Positions 57,289-64,000 of a DNA stretch of 64,000 nucleotides are shown here, one piece after another. The notes under the pieces were generated by a model. It had not been told where the DNA came from and did no database searches. It worked only from the letters and a program-made list of their open reading frames with translations. Location of the stretch: the NCBI GenBank assembly GCA_963844325.1, contig CAWJNV010000002.1, forward strand, positions 1,860,001 through 1,924,000, written 5' to 3'. Within the stretch, counting starts at the first letter, position 1, and each line of letters opens with the position of its first letter. This DNA is from CADCTQ01 sp963844325 (GTDB lineage Bacteria; Bacteroidota; Bacteroidia; Cytophagales; 172606-1). Position numbers and translations under genes: made by a program.

Positions 57289-60114
57289 ATGACCATGACC
57301 AAAAAGTACCAAATGACCCTTTGGCCGGCCTTGCTTCTGTTCCTCGCGGCGGCTTTGCCCAGCCTGGCCCAAAACCTCCGCGGACGGGTGACCGACGCGC
57401 AATCGGGAAGCGGCCTGCCGGGCGTGGCCGTTGCCGTGGCGGGTACCACGCAGGGCGTGAGCACCGACAACGCGGGCAACTACACCCTCCCGCTCCGGCC
57501 CGGCTCCTACAGCATCCAGTTTTCCTTCATCGGCTTCACCACCCAAACCCGCCAGGTAACCATCGCCAGCGGCGACGAGACGCTCAACATCGCGCTGGCC
57601 GAAAACGTGCAGTCGCTCACCGACGTGGTGGTGGTCGGCTCCCGGTCCACGCAAATCCGCTCCAGCGTGGAAACCGTCGCCCCCGTCGACATCATCAGCA
57701 GCCGCGAGTTGCAGGCCACGGGCCAGATCGAACCCACGCAGATGATCAACCTGGTAGCGCCTTCCTTCAACTCGGCGCGGCAAACGGTAGCCGACGGCAC
57801 CGACCACATCGACCCGGCCACCCTCCGCGGCCTGGGCCCCGACCAGGTGCTGGTGCTGCTCAACGGCAAGCGCCGCCACAACCAGGCCCTCATCAACGTG
57901 AACGGCACGGTGGGCCGCGGTTCGGTGGGCACCGACCTCAACACCATTCCCACGTCGGCCATCGAACGCATTGAAGTGCTGCGGGAAGGCGCCTCGTCGC
58001 AGTACGGCTCCGACGCCATCTCGGGCGTGGTCAACGTGGTGCTCAAGAAAGACACCGGCACCACGGCCACGCTGCACCTGGGGCAGTTTTACGAGGGCGA
58101 CGGCCGCAATGCGCAACTGGGCCTGTACCACGGCCTCCGGCTGGGCGACCGCGGGGTGGTTGGCGTTGCCGCCGACATTCGTCTCCGGCAGGGCACCAAC
58201 CGGGCCGGCACCTACACCGGTCCCGTGTACGTGAACTGGAACGTAAACCGGAGGGTGGACGCCGCGGGCCAGCCACTCGAAACGGAAGAGGAGTGGCGGG
58301 GCCGCCGCCAGTCGCTCTACGCACAGGACCGCGACCTGATCGACCAGAACGGCTTCAACCTGGAAGACAACATGCAGATCGGCAACTCGGCCGTCAACAA
58401 TTTCGGCGGCATGATCAACGGCAACTACAAGCTGACGCCCAAGACCGAACTCTATTTTTCGAGTGTGGTCAACTACCGCAAGGGCCAGGCGGCCGGCTTC
58501 TACCGTTACCCCTTCCAGACGAGCCAGGTGATTTCCGAATTGTACCCCAACGGCTTTCTGCCCGAGATTCATTCCACCATCTGGGACCGTTCGGTGCTGG
58601 TGGGCATCGGCGGTGAACTGGGCGACGGGTGGCGTTGGGACCTCTCCAACGTATTCGGTGGCAACGCGTTCCGCTTTGACGTGGAAAATTCCAACAACGC
58701 CTCCCAGTTTCCCGATGGGGCCAACGCCCAGACTGAATTTTACGCCGGCACGGTTAAATTCAACCAGAACACTTCCGACCTCGGCATCTCGAAAGACTTC
58801 GGCCCGCAACTCGGGCTGAAATCTTTTAACGTAGCTTCGGGACTTTCTTTCCGCTACGACAATTACCAGATTGAGCCGGGCGAAGACGCCTCCTGGGCGG
58901 ACTACAATCCCACTGACATTCCGCCAGCACAGCGCCGAGCCACCGGAGCCCAAGTATTTCCCGGATTTCAGCCCGAGAACCGAGTAAACAGCAACCGGAA
59001 CGTGCTGGGGGCCTACATCGACCTGGAAACCGACCTGACTGACCGCCTGTTGCTCAACGCGGCGGGCCGCTACGAAAACTACAGCGACTTCGGCGGCAAC
59101 CTGGCCGGTAAACTGAGTGCCCGGTACAAGTTTGCCGACTTCTTCTCGCTGCGCGGCACGATAGCCAACGGCTTCCGGGCGCCTTCCATTCACCAGCGGT
59201 ACTTCAGTTCCATTGCCACCGTGTTCGTGTCGGTGCCCGGCCAGGGCTTGCAACCGCGCCAGCAGGGTACCTTCCCCAACAACAGCCCGGTGGCGGAGGC
59301 CTTCGGCATTCCTTCGCTCACGGCCGAAAAGTCGACCAACTACAGCCTCGGCATTACTTCCCAGCCGCTGTCCAACCTGAGCATTACCGTGGATGCCTAC
59401 CAGATCGACATCCGGGACCGCATCGTGCTCACCGGGCAGTTCCAGCGGGGCAGTACGCCGGCCGGTCAGCAGGTAACCCAAATCCTCGATGCCGCCGGCC
59501 AGACGGAAGTGCAGGCTGCCGTGTTCTTCACCAACGCGGTGAACACCCGCACCCGGGGACTTGACATCGTGGCTTCGAGCGACTACCGTGTTGGCCCGGG
59601 CACCCTTACCTTTTCGCTGGCCGGCAACGTGAACGAAACCAGCGTACGGGGTGAACCCAAAGGCTCTACTACGTTGCCCGCGGATGTTTTCGGAACTACC
59701 TTGTTCAACCGGCAGGAGAAGGGTCGCCTCGAATGGGCGCAACCCCGCAGCAAGTTTACGCTGGGCGCTCTGTTCCGCGGCGAAAAGTTCGGCGGGAACC
59801 TGCGCGTAACCCGGTTCGGCGACGTAAGATCGTTTGACCCGGGCACGGAAGCGCTGGACGAGTCTTTCCGGGCTAAGCTGGTGACCGACCTGAGCCTTAA
59901 CTACCAGATTAACCGCATCCTGCAAGTGACGGTAGGCGCCAACAACCTGTTCGACGTGTACCCCGACCCGCTGAAGGTGATCGGGTACCCGACGCCCGAC
60001 AGTCCCACCTCCGTGGATAACTCTTCCTTCGGACGGTTCGTGTACAGCCGCAACGTGACCCAGTTCGGCTTCAACGGGGGGTACTATTTCGTAAGTTTGT
60101 CGGCGCGGTTGTAG
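57289..60114 (+). CDS. TonB-dependent outer-membrane receptor
   Basis: A 941-residue receptor. The signal peptide ends at about residue 28 (LLLFLAAALPSLAQ). A carboxypeptidase-regulatory-like domain follows (about 29-110: LRGRVTDAQSGSGLPGVAVA), then a plug domain (about 120-240: NLVAPSFNSARQ, LRGLGPDQVLVLLNGKRRHN, IERIEVLREGASSQYGSDAI) and a 22-strand barrel ending FGFNGGYYFVSLSARL. No SusD gene follows, so it is not a Sus-type pair. Motifs such as TTRGLDIVASSDYRV are typical of barrels; the substrate cannot be told. It is convergent with the DUF1080 gene. Confidence 0.94.
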   Translation: MTMTKKYQMTLWPALLLFLAAALPSLAQNLRGRVTDAQSGSGLPGVAVAVAGTTQGVSTDNAGNYTLPLRPGSYSIQFSFIGFTTQTRQVTIASGDETLNIALAENVQSLTDVVVVGSRSTQIRSSVETVAPVDIISSRELQATGQIEPTQMINLVAPSFNSARQTVADGTDHIDPATLRGLGPDQVLVLLNGKRRHNQALINVNGTVGRGSVGTDLNTIPTSAIERIEVLREGASSQYGSDAISGVVNVVLKKDTGTTATLHLGQFYEGDGRNAQLGLYHGLRLGDRGVVGVAADIRLRQGTNRAGTYTGPVYVNWNVNRRVDAAGQPLETEEEWRGRRQSLYAQDRDLIDQNGFNLEDNMQIGNSAVNNFGGMINGNYKLTPKTELYFSSVVNYRKGQAAGFYRYPFQTSQVISELYPNGFLPEIHSTIWDRSVLVGIGGELGDGWRWDLSNVFGGNAFRFDVENSNNASQFPDGANAQTEFYAGTVKFNQNTSDLGISKDFGPQLGLKSFNVASGLSFRYDNYQIEPGEDASWADYNPTDIPPAQRRATGAQVFPGFQPENRVNSNRNVLGAYIDLETDLTDRLLLNAAGRYENYSDFGGNLAGKLSARYKFADFFSLRGTIANGFRAPSIHQRYFSSIATVFVSVPGQGLQPRQQGTFPNNSPVAEAFGIPSLTAEKSTNYSLGITSQPLSNLSITVDAYQIDIRDRIVLTGQFQRGSTPAGQQVTQILDAAGQTEVQAAVFFTNAVNTRTRGLDIVASSDYRVGPGTLTFSLAGNVNETSVRGEPKGSTTLPADVFGTTLFNRQEKGRLEWAQPRSKFTLGALFRGEKFGGNLRVTRFGDVRSFDPGTEALDESFRAKLVTDLSLNYQINRILQVTVGANNLFDVYPDPLKVIGYPTPDSPTSVDNSSFGRFVYSRNVTQFGFNGGYYFVSLSARL

Positions 60115-60199
60115 ATCAGGATTCGCAGGATGAAAGGATAACCAGGATGGTCTGAACCATAATGGTTATCCTTTCATCATTCACATCATGGTTCAGACC
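60115..60199. repeat. Hairpin element, GGATAACCAGGATGG family, between convergent genes
   Basis: GATGAAAGGATAACCA pairs with TGGTTATCCTTTCATC, and GGTCTGAACCAT pairs with ATGGTTCAGACC in an overlapping arrangement, so alternative foldings are possible. The last codons and stop of the DUF1080 gene are inside it. Confidence 0.78.
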
Positions 60200-61022
60200 G
60201 CAACTCCGCCAGCACGGCGCTTAGTTTTTTGCGGTCCTTGGCGTAGGGGGCCAGGTCGAAGAGTTGCACTTTGCGGAATTCGATGGGGTGGCTTTCGCTT
60301 TGCAGGGCAATGTAGCCTTCCCGCAGGGGCTGGCCGTCCTTTTTGAGCCTGGGGTCGTGGCCGCTCACGTGTTCGCCGCCCACCTGCGGTTTGGTGTAGG
60401 TAAGTACCGTGTCGCGGCCGGCGATGTGTTGCACCAGCGAGTCGCCCAGCACGAGGAGTTTGGCCCGCACCCACCCGTCGCCGTGGTAGGTTTTGGACTT
60501 CGAATCCACGCAGTGCGGCGTAAACAGCTTCCCGTTCAGCACGACGTGCGTGCCCGGCGTGCAGAGGTTGAGCGTCGTGCGCGGGTCTTTGCCGTTGCCC
60601 CCCAGGAACTGCGCTTCAATGGAGATGGGAAAGTCCTGGTTGCGGCCCATGCTGGCGGCCGGCTGCGCGTGAAACATGATGCCGCTGTTGCGCACCGCCC
60701 AGCCGGGCCCGCCCTTCACCTGCTGTCCCGTGAACCGGTATTCGACCGCCAGCAGGTAGTACGAGAACTTTTGCCGGTAAAACAGGTGGCCGTACTGGTC
60801 GGCAAAGTCCCGGTACCCGCCGTAGCCCACCTTGAGCACGCCGTTTTCCACCCGGAAGGTGTTGCCGTAGTTTTCGTTGAGGGCGTGCTTGGCAATCTTC
60901 ACGTCCCAGTTTTTGAGGTCTTTGCCGTTGAAAAGGGTAATCCATCCCCCGGCGGGCGGCGCGGCCGGCGACAGGCAGAGGAGGGCAGCAAGCAGGAGCA
61001 GTACGGTTGGGGTGTGTTTCAT
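60186..61022 (-). CDS. Secreted DUF1080 (3-keto-disaccharide hydrolase family) protein
   Basis: A 278-residue exported protein. The signal peptide (TVLLLLAALLCLSPAAPPAG) is followed by the family opening WITLFNGKDLKNWDVKI, then FRVENGVLKVGYGGY, FSYYLLAVEYRF, GPGWAVRNSGIMFHAQ and the closing YIALQSESHPIEFRKVQLFDL. The jelly-roll fold is shared with concanavalin-like sugar-binding enzymes. Some members hydrolyse 3-keto-glycosides; whether this one does is not known. The final residues SEP and the stop are encoded by the hairpin repeat. Confidence 0.92.
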   Translation of the reverse strand: MKHTPTVLLLLAALLCLSPAAPPAGGWITLFNGKDLKNWDVKIAKHALNENYGNTFRVENGVLKVGYGGYRDFADQYGHLFYRQKFSYYLLAVEYRFTGQQVKGGPGWAVRNSGIMFHAQPAASMGRNQDFPISIEAQFLGGNGKDPRTTLNLCTPGTHVVLNGKLFTPHCVDSKSKTYHGDGWVRAKLLVLGDSLVQHIAGRDTVLTYTKPQVGGEHVSGHDPRLKKDGQPLREGYIALQSESHPIEFRKVQLFDLAPYAKDRKKLSAVLAELRSEP

Positions 61023-61324
61023 GGGGGGTTAGCGTAAGATTACGGGGCAAAAGGTCCATCCGGAAGCCCGCGGCGGGTGATCAGACGTACGTTTGCCCGG
61101 AAAGCCCGGCAACAAACCGGCCGCGCAGGGGAGCCTGCCCGCCGTACGGCAACGGCCCGGCCGTCAAAAAGGCTCATATCCCACTTCGTAAGAAAAGTAC
61201 GGAAAAAGACCGGCATTTGCCGTTTACTTTTTTCTATTTACCCGTAAAGTTGCCCTACGGGGCCGGGCCCGTAACACCCTTCGCTTCCTGGCCCGGAAAC
61301 CTTACGCAAAACGCCTTTCGCCGC

Positions 61325-61801
61325 ATGGTTGAATCCATTGGACAGTCTGCCACCCACACTACCCTGTACGCCGTACGGTTGAGAAACCTGGTGTCGTCTT
61401 TTCATTACCACGAAACCGCGGCGTTGTTCGGCTACTACCGCACCTTGCAGCAGGCCTACCAGTGCATCATGTGCGGCATGGTGGAGAATGCCCACCCGAA
61501 GGGCACCATGGAACTGTTTTATTTCATCGACCTGCTCCTTACCGACAGCAATCCGTTTTCGTACGCCCGCACCGGGGCGGTAACGCAGCGGTCGGTGGAC
61601 GAAGTGGTACGGGCCGTCATGGATTCAATGGAAAAGCAGTACGGCCTCGGCTTGCCGGCCCGCAACCGGGTGAGCCTCCAGCACCAGTTCGAACTCATCC
61701 AGTACGCCCTGCTCAAACTCATGCCGCACCGCCTCGACGACCACCGCCGCGGGGAAGTGTCCGGCCTCATCACCCGCCTCATCGACTGTTTCAACCGGTA
61801 G
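61325..61801 (+). CDS. Unknown cytoplasmic helical protein
   Basis: The ATG at 61325 (MVESIGQSATHTTLYAVRLR) gives 158 residues; longer starts run through the promoter region of the divergent gene. The protein is mainly helical, with FHYHETAALFGYYRTLQQAY, MCGMVENAHPKGTMELFYFI, MDSMEKQYGLGLPARNRVSL and a C-terminal LITRLIDCFNR. I recognise no family. The 302 bases between 61023 and 61324 contain a short AT-rich stretch near 61200-61250 suited to a promoter and nothing else I can identify. Confidence 0.6.
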   Translation: MVESIGQSATHTTLYAVRLRNLVSSFHYHETAALFGYYRTLQQAYQCIMCGMVENAHPKGTMELFYFIDLLLTDSNPFSYARTGAVTQRSVDEVVRAVMDSMEKQYGLGLPARNRVSLQHQFELIQYALLKLMPHRLDDHRRGEVSGLITRLIDCFNR

Positions 61802-61805
61802 AGGG

Positions 61806-61945
61806 AGATGGGGATTGGGGTAATAGGGGATTAAGGTATTGGGCGGGGATGCGCATAGGGTAGTGAAAAGGAATTGGGGTAAAGTAAAAGGGAAAAAGGG
61901 GAGTTGACGAATAGCTTCATGCGTCGGCTCCCCTTTTTCCCTTTT
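61806..61945. repeat. TATTGGG-family arm followed by a perfect 18-bp hairpin
   Basis: GAGATGGGGATTGGGGTAAT words with core GGCGGGGATGCGCATAGGG run to about 61862. Then AAAAGGGAAAAAGGGGAG (61886-61903) pairs perfectly with CTCCCCTTTTTCCCTTTT (61928-61945) around a 24-base loop. The hairpin could terminate the preceding gene. Confidence 0.8.
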
Positions 61946-61996
61946 GAACGAAACAGACTCGCACGGCCATGCCGTCACCGCGTTGTACCGGTACGC

Positions 61997-62052
61997 CTCC
62001 TCCGGTCTCCCGTCTCCTTTTCTCCCGTCTCCGTTAGTTCCGGTCTCCTTTT
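61997..62052. repeat. Arm of the GGAGACCGG family
   Basis: CCTCCTCCGGTCTCCCGTCT, CCTTTTCTCCCGTCTCC and CCGGTCTCC words occur without an opposing arm, ending six bases before the stop of the next minus-strand gene. Confidence 0.6.
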
Positions 62053-62057
62053 TTGAT

Positions 62058-62384
62058 TTAGCCGCGGTCGAAGGCGCCGAAGCCGGGGTCGGAACCGCCG
62101 CCCGAATGCTTGTGCCGGCCCGCTTCGGGGTGCGGGGGTTCCTCGCCGCGGAAATCCAGGGCGTGGTCGGGGTCGCGGTTTTCGCGGCTTTCATTGTCGG
62201 CATCGGCGTCGGTTTTGCCGGTGTAGGTATGGTCTTTGTCCCGCTCCGTTTCCTGGTGTTCGAGCGGGTGCCATTGTTGCTTCTCCTTGATTGACTCCTC
62301 GTCGTCGGGTGAAAATGCCGCGTGGGCGCGGGGTGTTCGGTCCTCCCGGGAGTGCGGTCGGTAGTTTGATTCCTGGTGGTTCAT
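62058..62384 (-). CDS. Small, highly charged unknown protein
   Basis: A 108-residue, very hydrophilic protein starting MNHQESNYRPHSREDRTPR, rich in Asp, Glu, His and Arg (DKDHTYTGKTDADADNESRE, then DPDHALDFRGEEPPHPE), ending GGGSDPGFGAFDRG. There is no signal peptide or membrane segment. It looks intrinsically disordered. No family is recognised; codon use fits the chromosome. It precedes, on the same strand, only repeat sequence. Confidence 0.5.
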   Translation of the reverse strand: MNHQESNYRPHSREDRTPRAHAAFSPDDEESIKEKQQWHPLEHQETERDKDHTYTGKTDADADNESRENRDPDHALDFRGEEPPHPEAGRHKHSGGGSDPGFGAFDRG

Positions 62385-62410
62385 AGTGGTGTGGGTCAGG
62401 GACTTTAAAA

Positions 62411-62506
62411 ATGATTTTGAATAAAGAATGTTAGATCATGCATGCGGGCGGCAAACAATGGGCCGCGTGCATCATAATCTAACATTAAGAATCCATCATT
62501 CAAAAT
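62411..62506. repeat. Hairpin element, TTTTGAAT/ATTCAAAA family
   Basis: ATTTTGAAT, AATGTTAGAT, CATGCATGCGGGCGGC on the left face GGGCCGCGTGCATC, ATCTAACATT, ATTCAAAAT on the right around AAACAAT. Its words match those of the gap before lpdA (44620-44796). Confidence 0.78.
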
Positions 62507-62510
62507 AAAC

Positions 62511-63281
62511 CTAGTAGTCCCAGCCTTTGATTTTTTGCTGCTTGGAAGTATCGGCCGGGGCCGTGCGCTTGGGCGCCGGCGGGGCCGGGCGGTTTGCGTT
62601 GGCCGGGGTGTTGGTGGAAGCGCCGTTGCGCACCCCGTTGGTGCTGTTGGCCGGGGCGGTTGCCGCCGGGTTGGTACTGCCGCTGGTGGTGTTGGCTTTG
62701 GTATTGCCGGCGGCGGGACGTCTTTCGCCGGTGTTGCCCAGGCTTGGCTGCGCGTTGGTGCCGTTGGTACTGTCGGCCGGGGCCAGCGCGTTGCCGGCGG
62801 TGGTATTGGGAGCCGCGGGCTGGTTGCTGGCGTACGGGTCTTCCTTCACCATCGGGGTAGCCGGGGTACCGATGCCCGACGGGTCGGGCTGGCGGAACAC
62901 CGTGCCGCCGTAATCCCGGTACTGCCGTTGCGTGGGCTTCTGCTTGGGCGTTCGGTCAACTTTGTACGAAGGGGCGCCGATGTATTCGTAGGGGCTCCGT
63001 TCGGGGGGCAGCGAATTGCCCGACGGGTCGTACTGCCCGATGCTCGTCGTGCCCCGGTCGTGGATGACGGTGCGGCCCGTAGGCTTGGTGCCTTGCGTGC
63101 TCGTATTGTCGAGGGGCGTGTTGCCGTTGGCCGTGCCCACCGTGTCGCCCGCCGAGGTGTTGCGGGTGGTATCGGGGGCCGGGGCGTTATCCTGGTTCTG
63201 GGCGCCGGCAAAGCCCATTGCGAACACGGCCAGGAGGGAGGCGCCCAGCATCTTTTTGGTTGTATTGAGGAATGTTTTCAT
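62511..63281 (-). CDS. Exported low-complexity protein (paralogue A)
   Basis: A 256-residue protein with a signal peptide (MLGASLLAVFAMGFAGA-Q). The mature part is rich in Asn, Thr, Pro, Ala and Gly (NTSAGDTVGTANGNTPLDN, GNTKANTTSGSTNPAATAPA) and is probably disordered; a short middle region (PPERSPYEYIGAPSYKVDR, YRDYGGTVFRQPDP) is less repetitive. No domain is recognised. Its C-terminal third shares a block of about 30 residues (NGVRNGASTN, PANANRP) with the partial protein at the right edge, so the two are paralogues. Confidence 0.7.
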   Translation of the reverse strand: MKTFLNTTKKMLGASLLAVFAMGFAGAQNQDNAPAPDTTRNTSAGDTVGTANGNTPLDNTSTQGTKPTGRTVIHDRGTTSIGQYDPSGNSLPPERSPYEYIGAPSYKVDRTPKQKPTQRQYRDYGGTVFRQPDPSGIGTPATPMVKEDPYASNQPAAPNTTAGNALAPADSTNGTNAQPSLGNTGERRPAAGNTKANTTSGSTNPAATAPANSTNGVRNGASTNTPANANRPAPPAPKRTAPADTSKQQKIKGWDY

Positions 63282-63592
63282 GGTTCGTGGCCTTTAAAAA
63301 AAACAGGGTGCAAAAAAAGCGGGGCGATCCTCGATTTACCGGGAACCGGCGTTTCAAAATATGCTTTTTTTGTCAATAAATTTCTGATGCGCGCATTTTT
63401 TAGCAATTACCTTCGAATGTGTACGGCGGGGGAAGGGCCGGGGTTGACGAACCGGCCGGGCGTTTTGCCGATTGCCGGAAATATTTTGCCGGTCTGTCCC
63501 GGGACCCTGCCACGCAAAAGGCCAGGAACCCTTCCGTCCCTGGCCTTCTTCTGCACCGCATCCATCCTTATGCGCTTCCGGCGCGGGCCGGT
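63282..63592. other. Gap of 311 bases between the paralogous genes
   Basis: It contains the upstream region of paralogue A, AT-rich near 63350-63420, and a terminator at 63518-63547. No gene is seen on either strand. Confidence 0.5.
63518..63547 (-). terminator. Terminator after the partial paralogue B
   Basis: AAGGCCAGG at 63518-63526 pairs with CCTGGCCTT at 63539-63547. Read on the minus strand the stem is followed by TTGCG after a CCTT end, 46 bases past the stop of the gene at 63593. Confidence 0.6.
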
Positions 63593-64000
63593 TTACCGGT
63601 AATCCCGTCCGCTGGTGCCCGAACCGGCGGCCCCGGTGCCCCGGGTGTCGTTGGTCGTGGCCGGGCGGTTTGCGTTGGCCGGGTTGTTGGTGGAGGCGCC
63701 GTTGCGCACCCCGTTGGTGTTGCCGTTGGCCGGGGCCGTTGCCGCCGGGTTGGTATTGGGCGTGGCGTCGTAGGCCGGCACCGTGCCGGTATTGCCGTTG
63801 TCCAGCGGGCTGGTCAGGGCGGGGTTGCCCCCGCTGTCGTAAGTGCCCGTGGGGTTGGTAATGGTTGTGTTGGAGGGCGGCGAACTGCCCGCCGGAATGG
63901 GCTGGCGGCTGCCGGTACCGAAAGGCGTAGCGTTCGTACCCGCCCCCGGCTTCATGGTGCCGGTGTTGCCTGGCGTGCCGAGGCTGCCCGTACCCGTGCC
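63593..64000 (-). CDS. Low-complexity protein (paralogue B), N-terminus off the window
   Basis: The frame is open from 64000 down to the stop at 63593, giving 135 residues of a longer protein; an internal ATG at 63955 is unlikely to be the true start because the upstream residues (GTGSLGTPGNTGT) continue the same composition. It is rich in Gly, Thr, Asn and Pro, ending GAAGSGTSGRDYR. The block NTNPAATAPANGNTNGVRNG and ASTNNPANANRP is almost identical to paralogue A. No domain is recognised; a signal peptide may lie beyond the edge. Confidence 0.6.
   Translation of the reverse strand, partial: GTGTGSLGTPGNTGTMKPGAGTNATPFGTGSRQPIPAGSSPPSNTTITNPTGTYDSGGNPALTSPLDNGNTGTVPAYDATPNTNPAATAPANGNTNGVRNGASTNNPANANRPATTNDTRGTGAAGSGTSGRDYR

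Noticed and set aside
57283..59925. Minus-strand open frame of 880 codons opposite the TonB-dependent receptor
   Set aside because: Antisense shadow of a well-supported receptor gene; the composition (Val, His, Arg, Gly rich) is typical of reversed GC-rich codons.

Overview
The window reads as chromosome of a GC-rich member of the Bacteroidota (Cytophagales/Chitinophagales-like; I cannot name the genus). Evidence: type IX secretion (T9SS) C-terminal sorting domains on a metalloprotease and a GH66 glucanase, a TonB-dependent receptor with a carboxypeptidase-like N-terminal domain, a LytS/LytTR cluster, a VirE-N/DUF3987 integrative element, a four-helix-bundle (S23) gene, double-glycine peptide export genes, and TAnnTTTG-type promoters. 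Most genes are about 60% GC or more; three stretches (about 2.0-3.1 kb, 11.45-12.65 kb and 35.5-40.8 kb) are clearly AT-richer and look acquired.

Layout. 1-4431: right end of an integrative element (DUF3987, BT4734-like, HTH, unknown, tyrosine recombinase) abutting the 3' end of tRNA-Leu(CAA). 4.5-10.4 kb: ABM monooxygenase, PhoH, M43 protease, GNAT, saccharopine-dehydrogenase-like and FAD oxidoreductase. 10.5-14.3 kb: hisG and hisD, split by an AT-rich unknown gene with an attC-like tail and by an S23 gene. 14.4-23.3 kb: YitT, RsgA, endonuclease III, WaaA, DinB, an unknown lipoprotein, GH20 hexosaminidase. 23.3-31.6 kb: a candidate ribosomal-peptide locus: a 57-residue GG-leader, six-cysteine precursor, a GT1-like glycosyltransferase, a LuxR regulator with a degraded receiver, an HlyD-type adaptor, a C39 peptidase-ABC exporter and a fused dead-C39/VKOR/thioredoxin protein. 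31.9-35.4 kb: PH-domain protein, GH66 enzyme, DUF2807 protein. 35.7-40.2 kb: an AT-rich, tightly overlapping four-gene operon of C5 DNA methyltransferase, dual-GHKL histidine kinase, response regulator and caspase-like protein, a candidate signalling-driven defence system. 40.4-43.2 kb: small unknown genes and a repeat-dense segment. 43.2-51.7 kb: PAS kinase, lipoamide dehydrogenase, RidA, aminotransferase plus TyrA, HemJ, Mut7-C and Uma2 proteins. 51.8-57.1 kb: two LytS-type kinases (one without its phospho-acceptor His), a LytTR regulator, a protein built of SDHEK repeats, a CheY-like regulator. 57.3-64.0 kb: TonB-dependent receptor, DUF1080 protein, small unknowns and two related low-complexity proteins.

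The most pervasive non-genic signal is a set of about twenty intergenic hairpin elements. Their arms are degenerate runs of a short word (GGTCATT, GAGAAGCGAG, ATGGTTGA, TATTGGG, AGTAAACAGTG, GGAGACCGG), and some have conserved cores. They lie in convergent, divergent and tandem gaps, frequently supply the stop codon of the neighbouring gene, and one pair of arms encloses the cargo between hisG and hisD.
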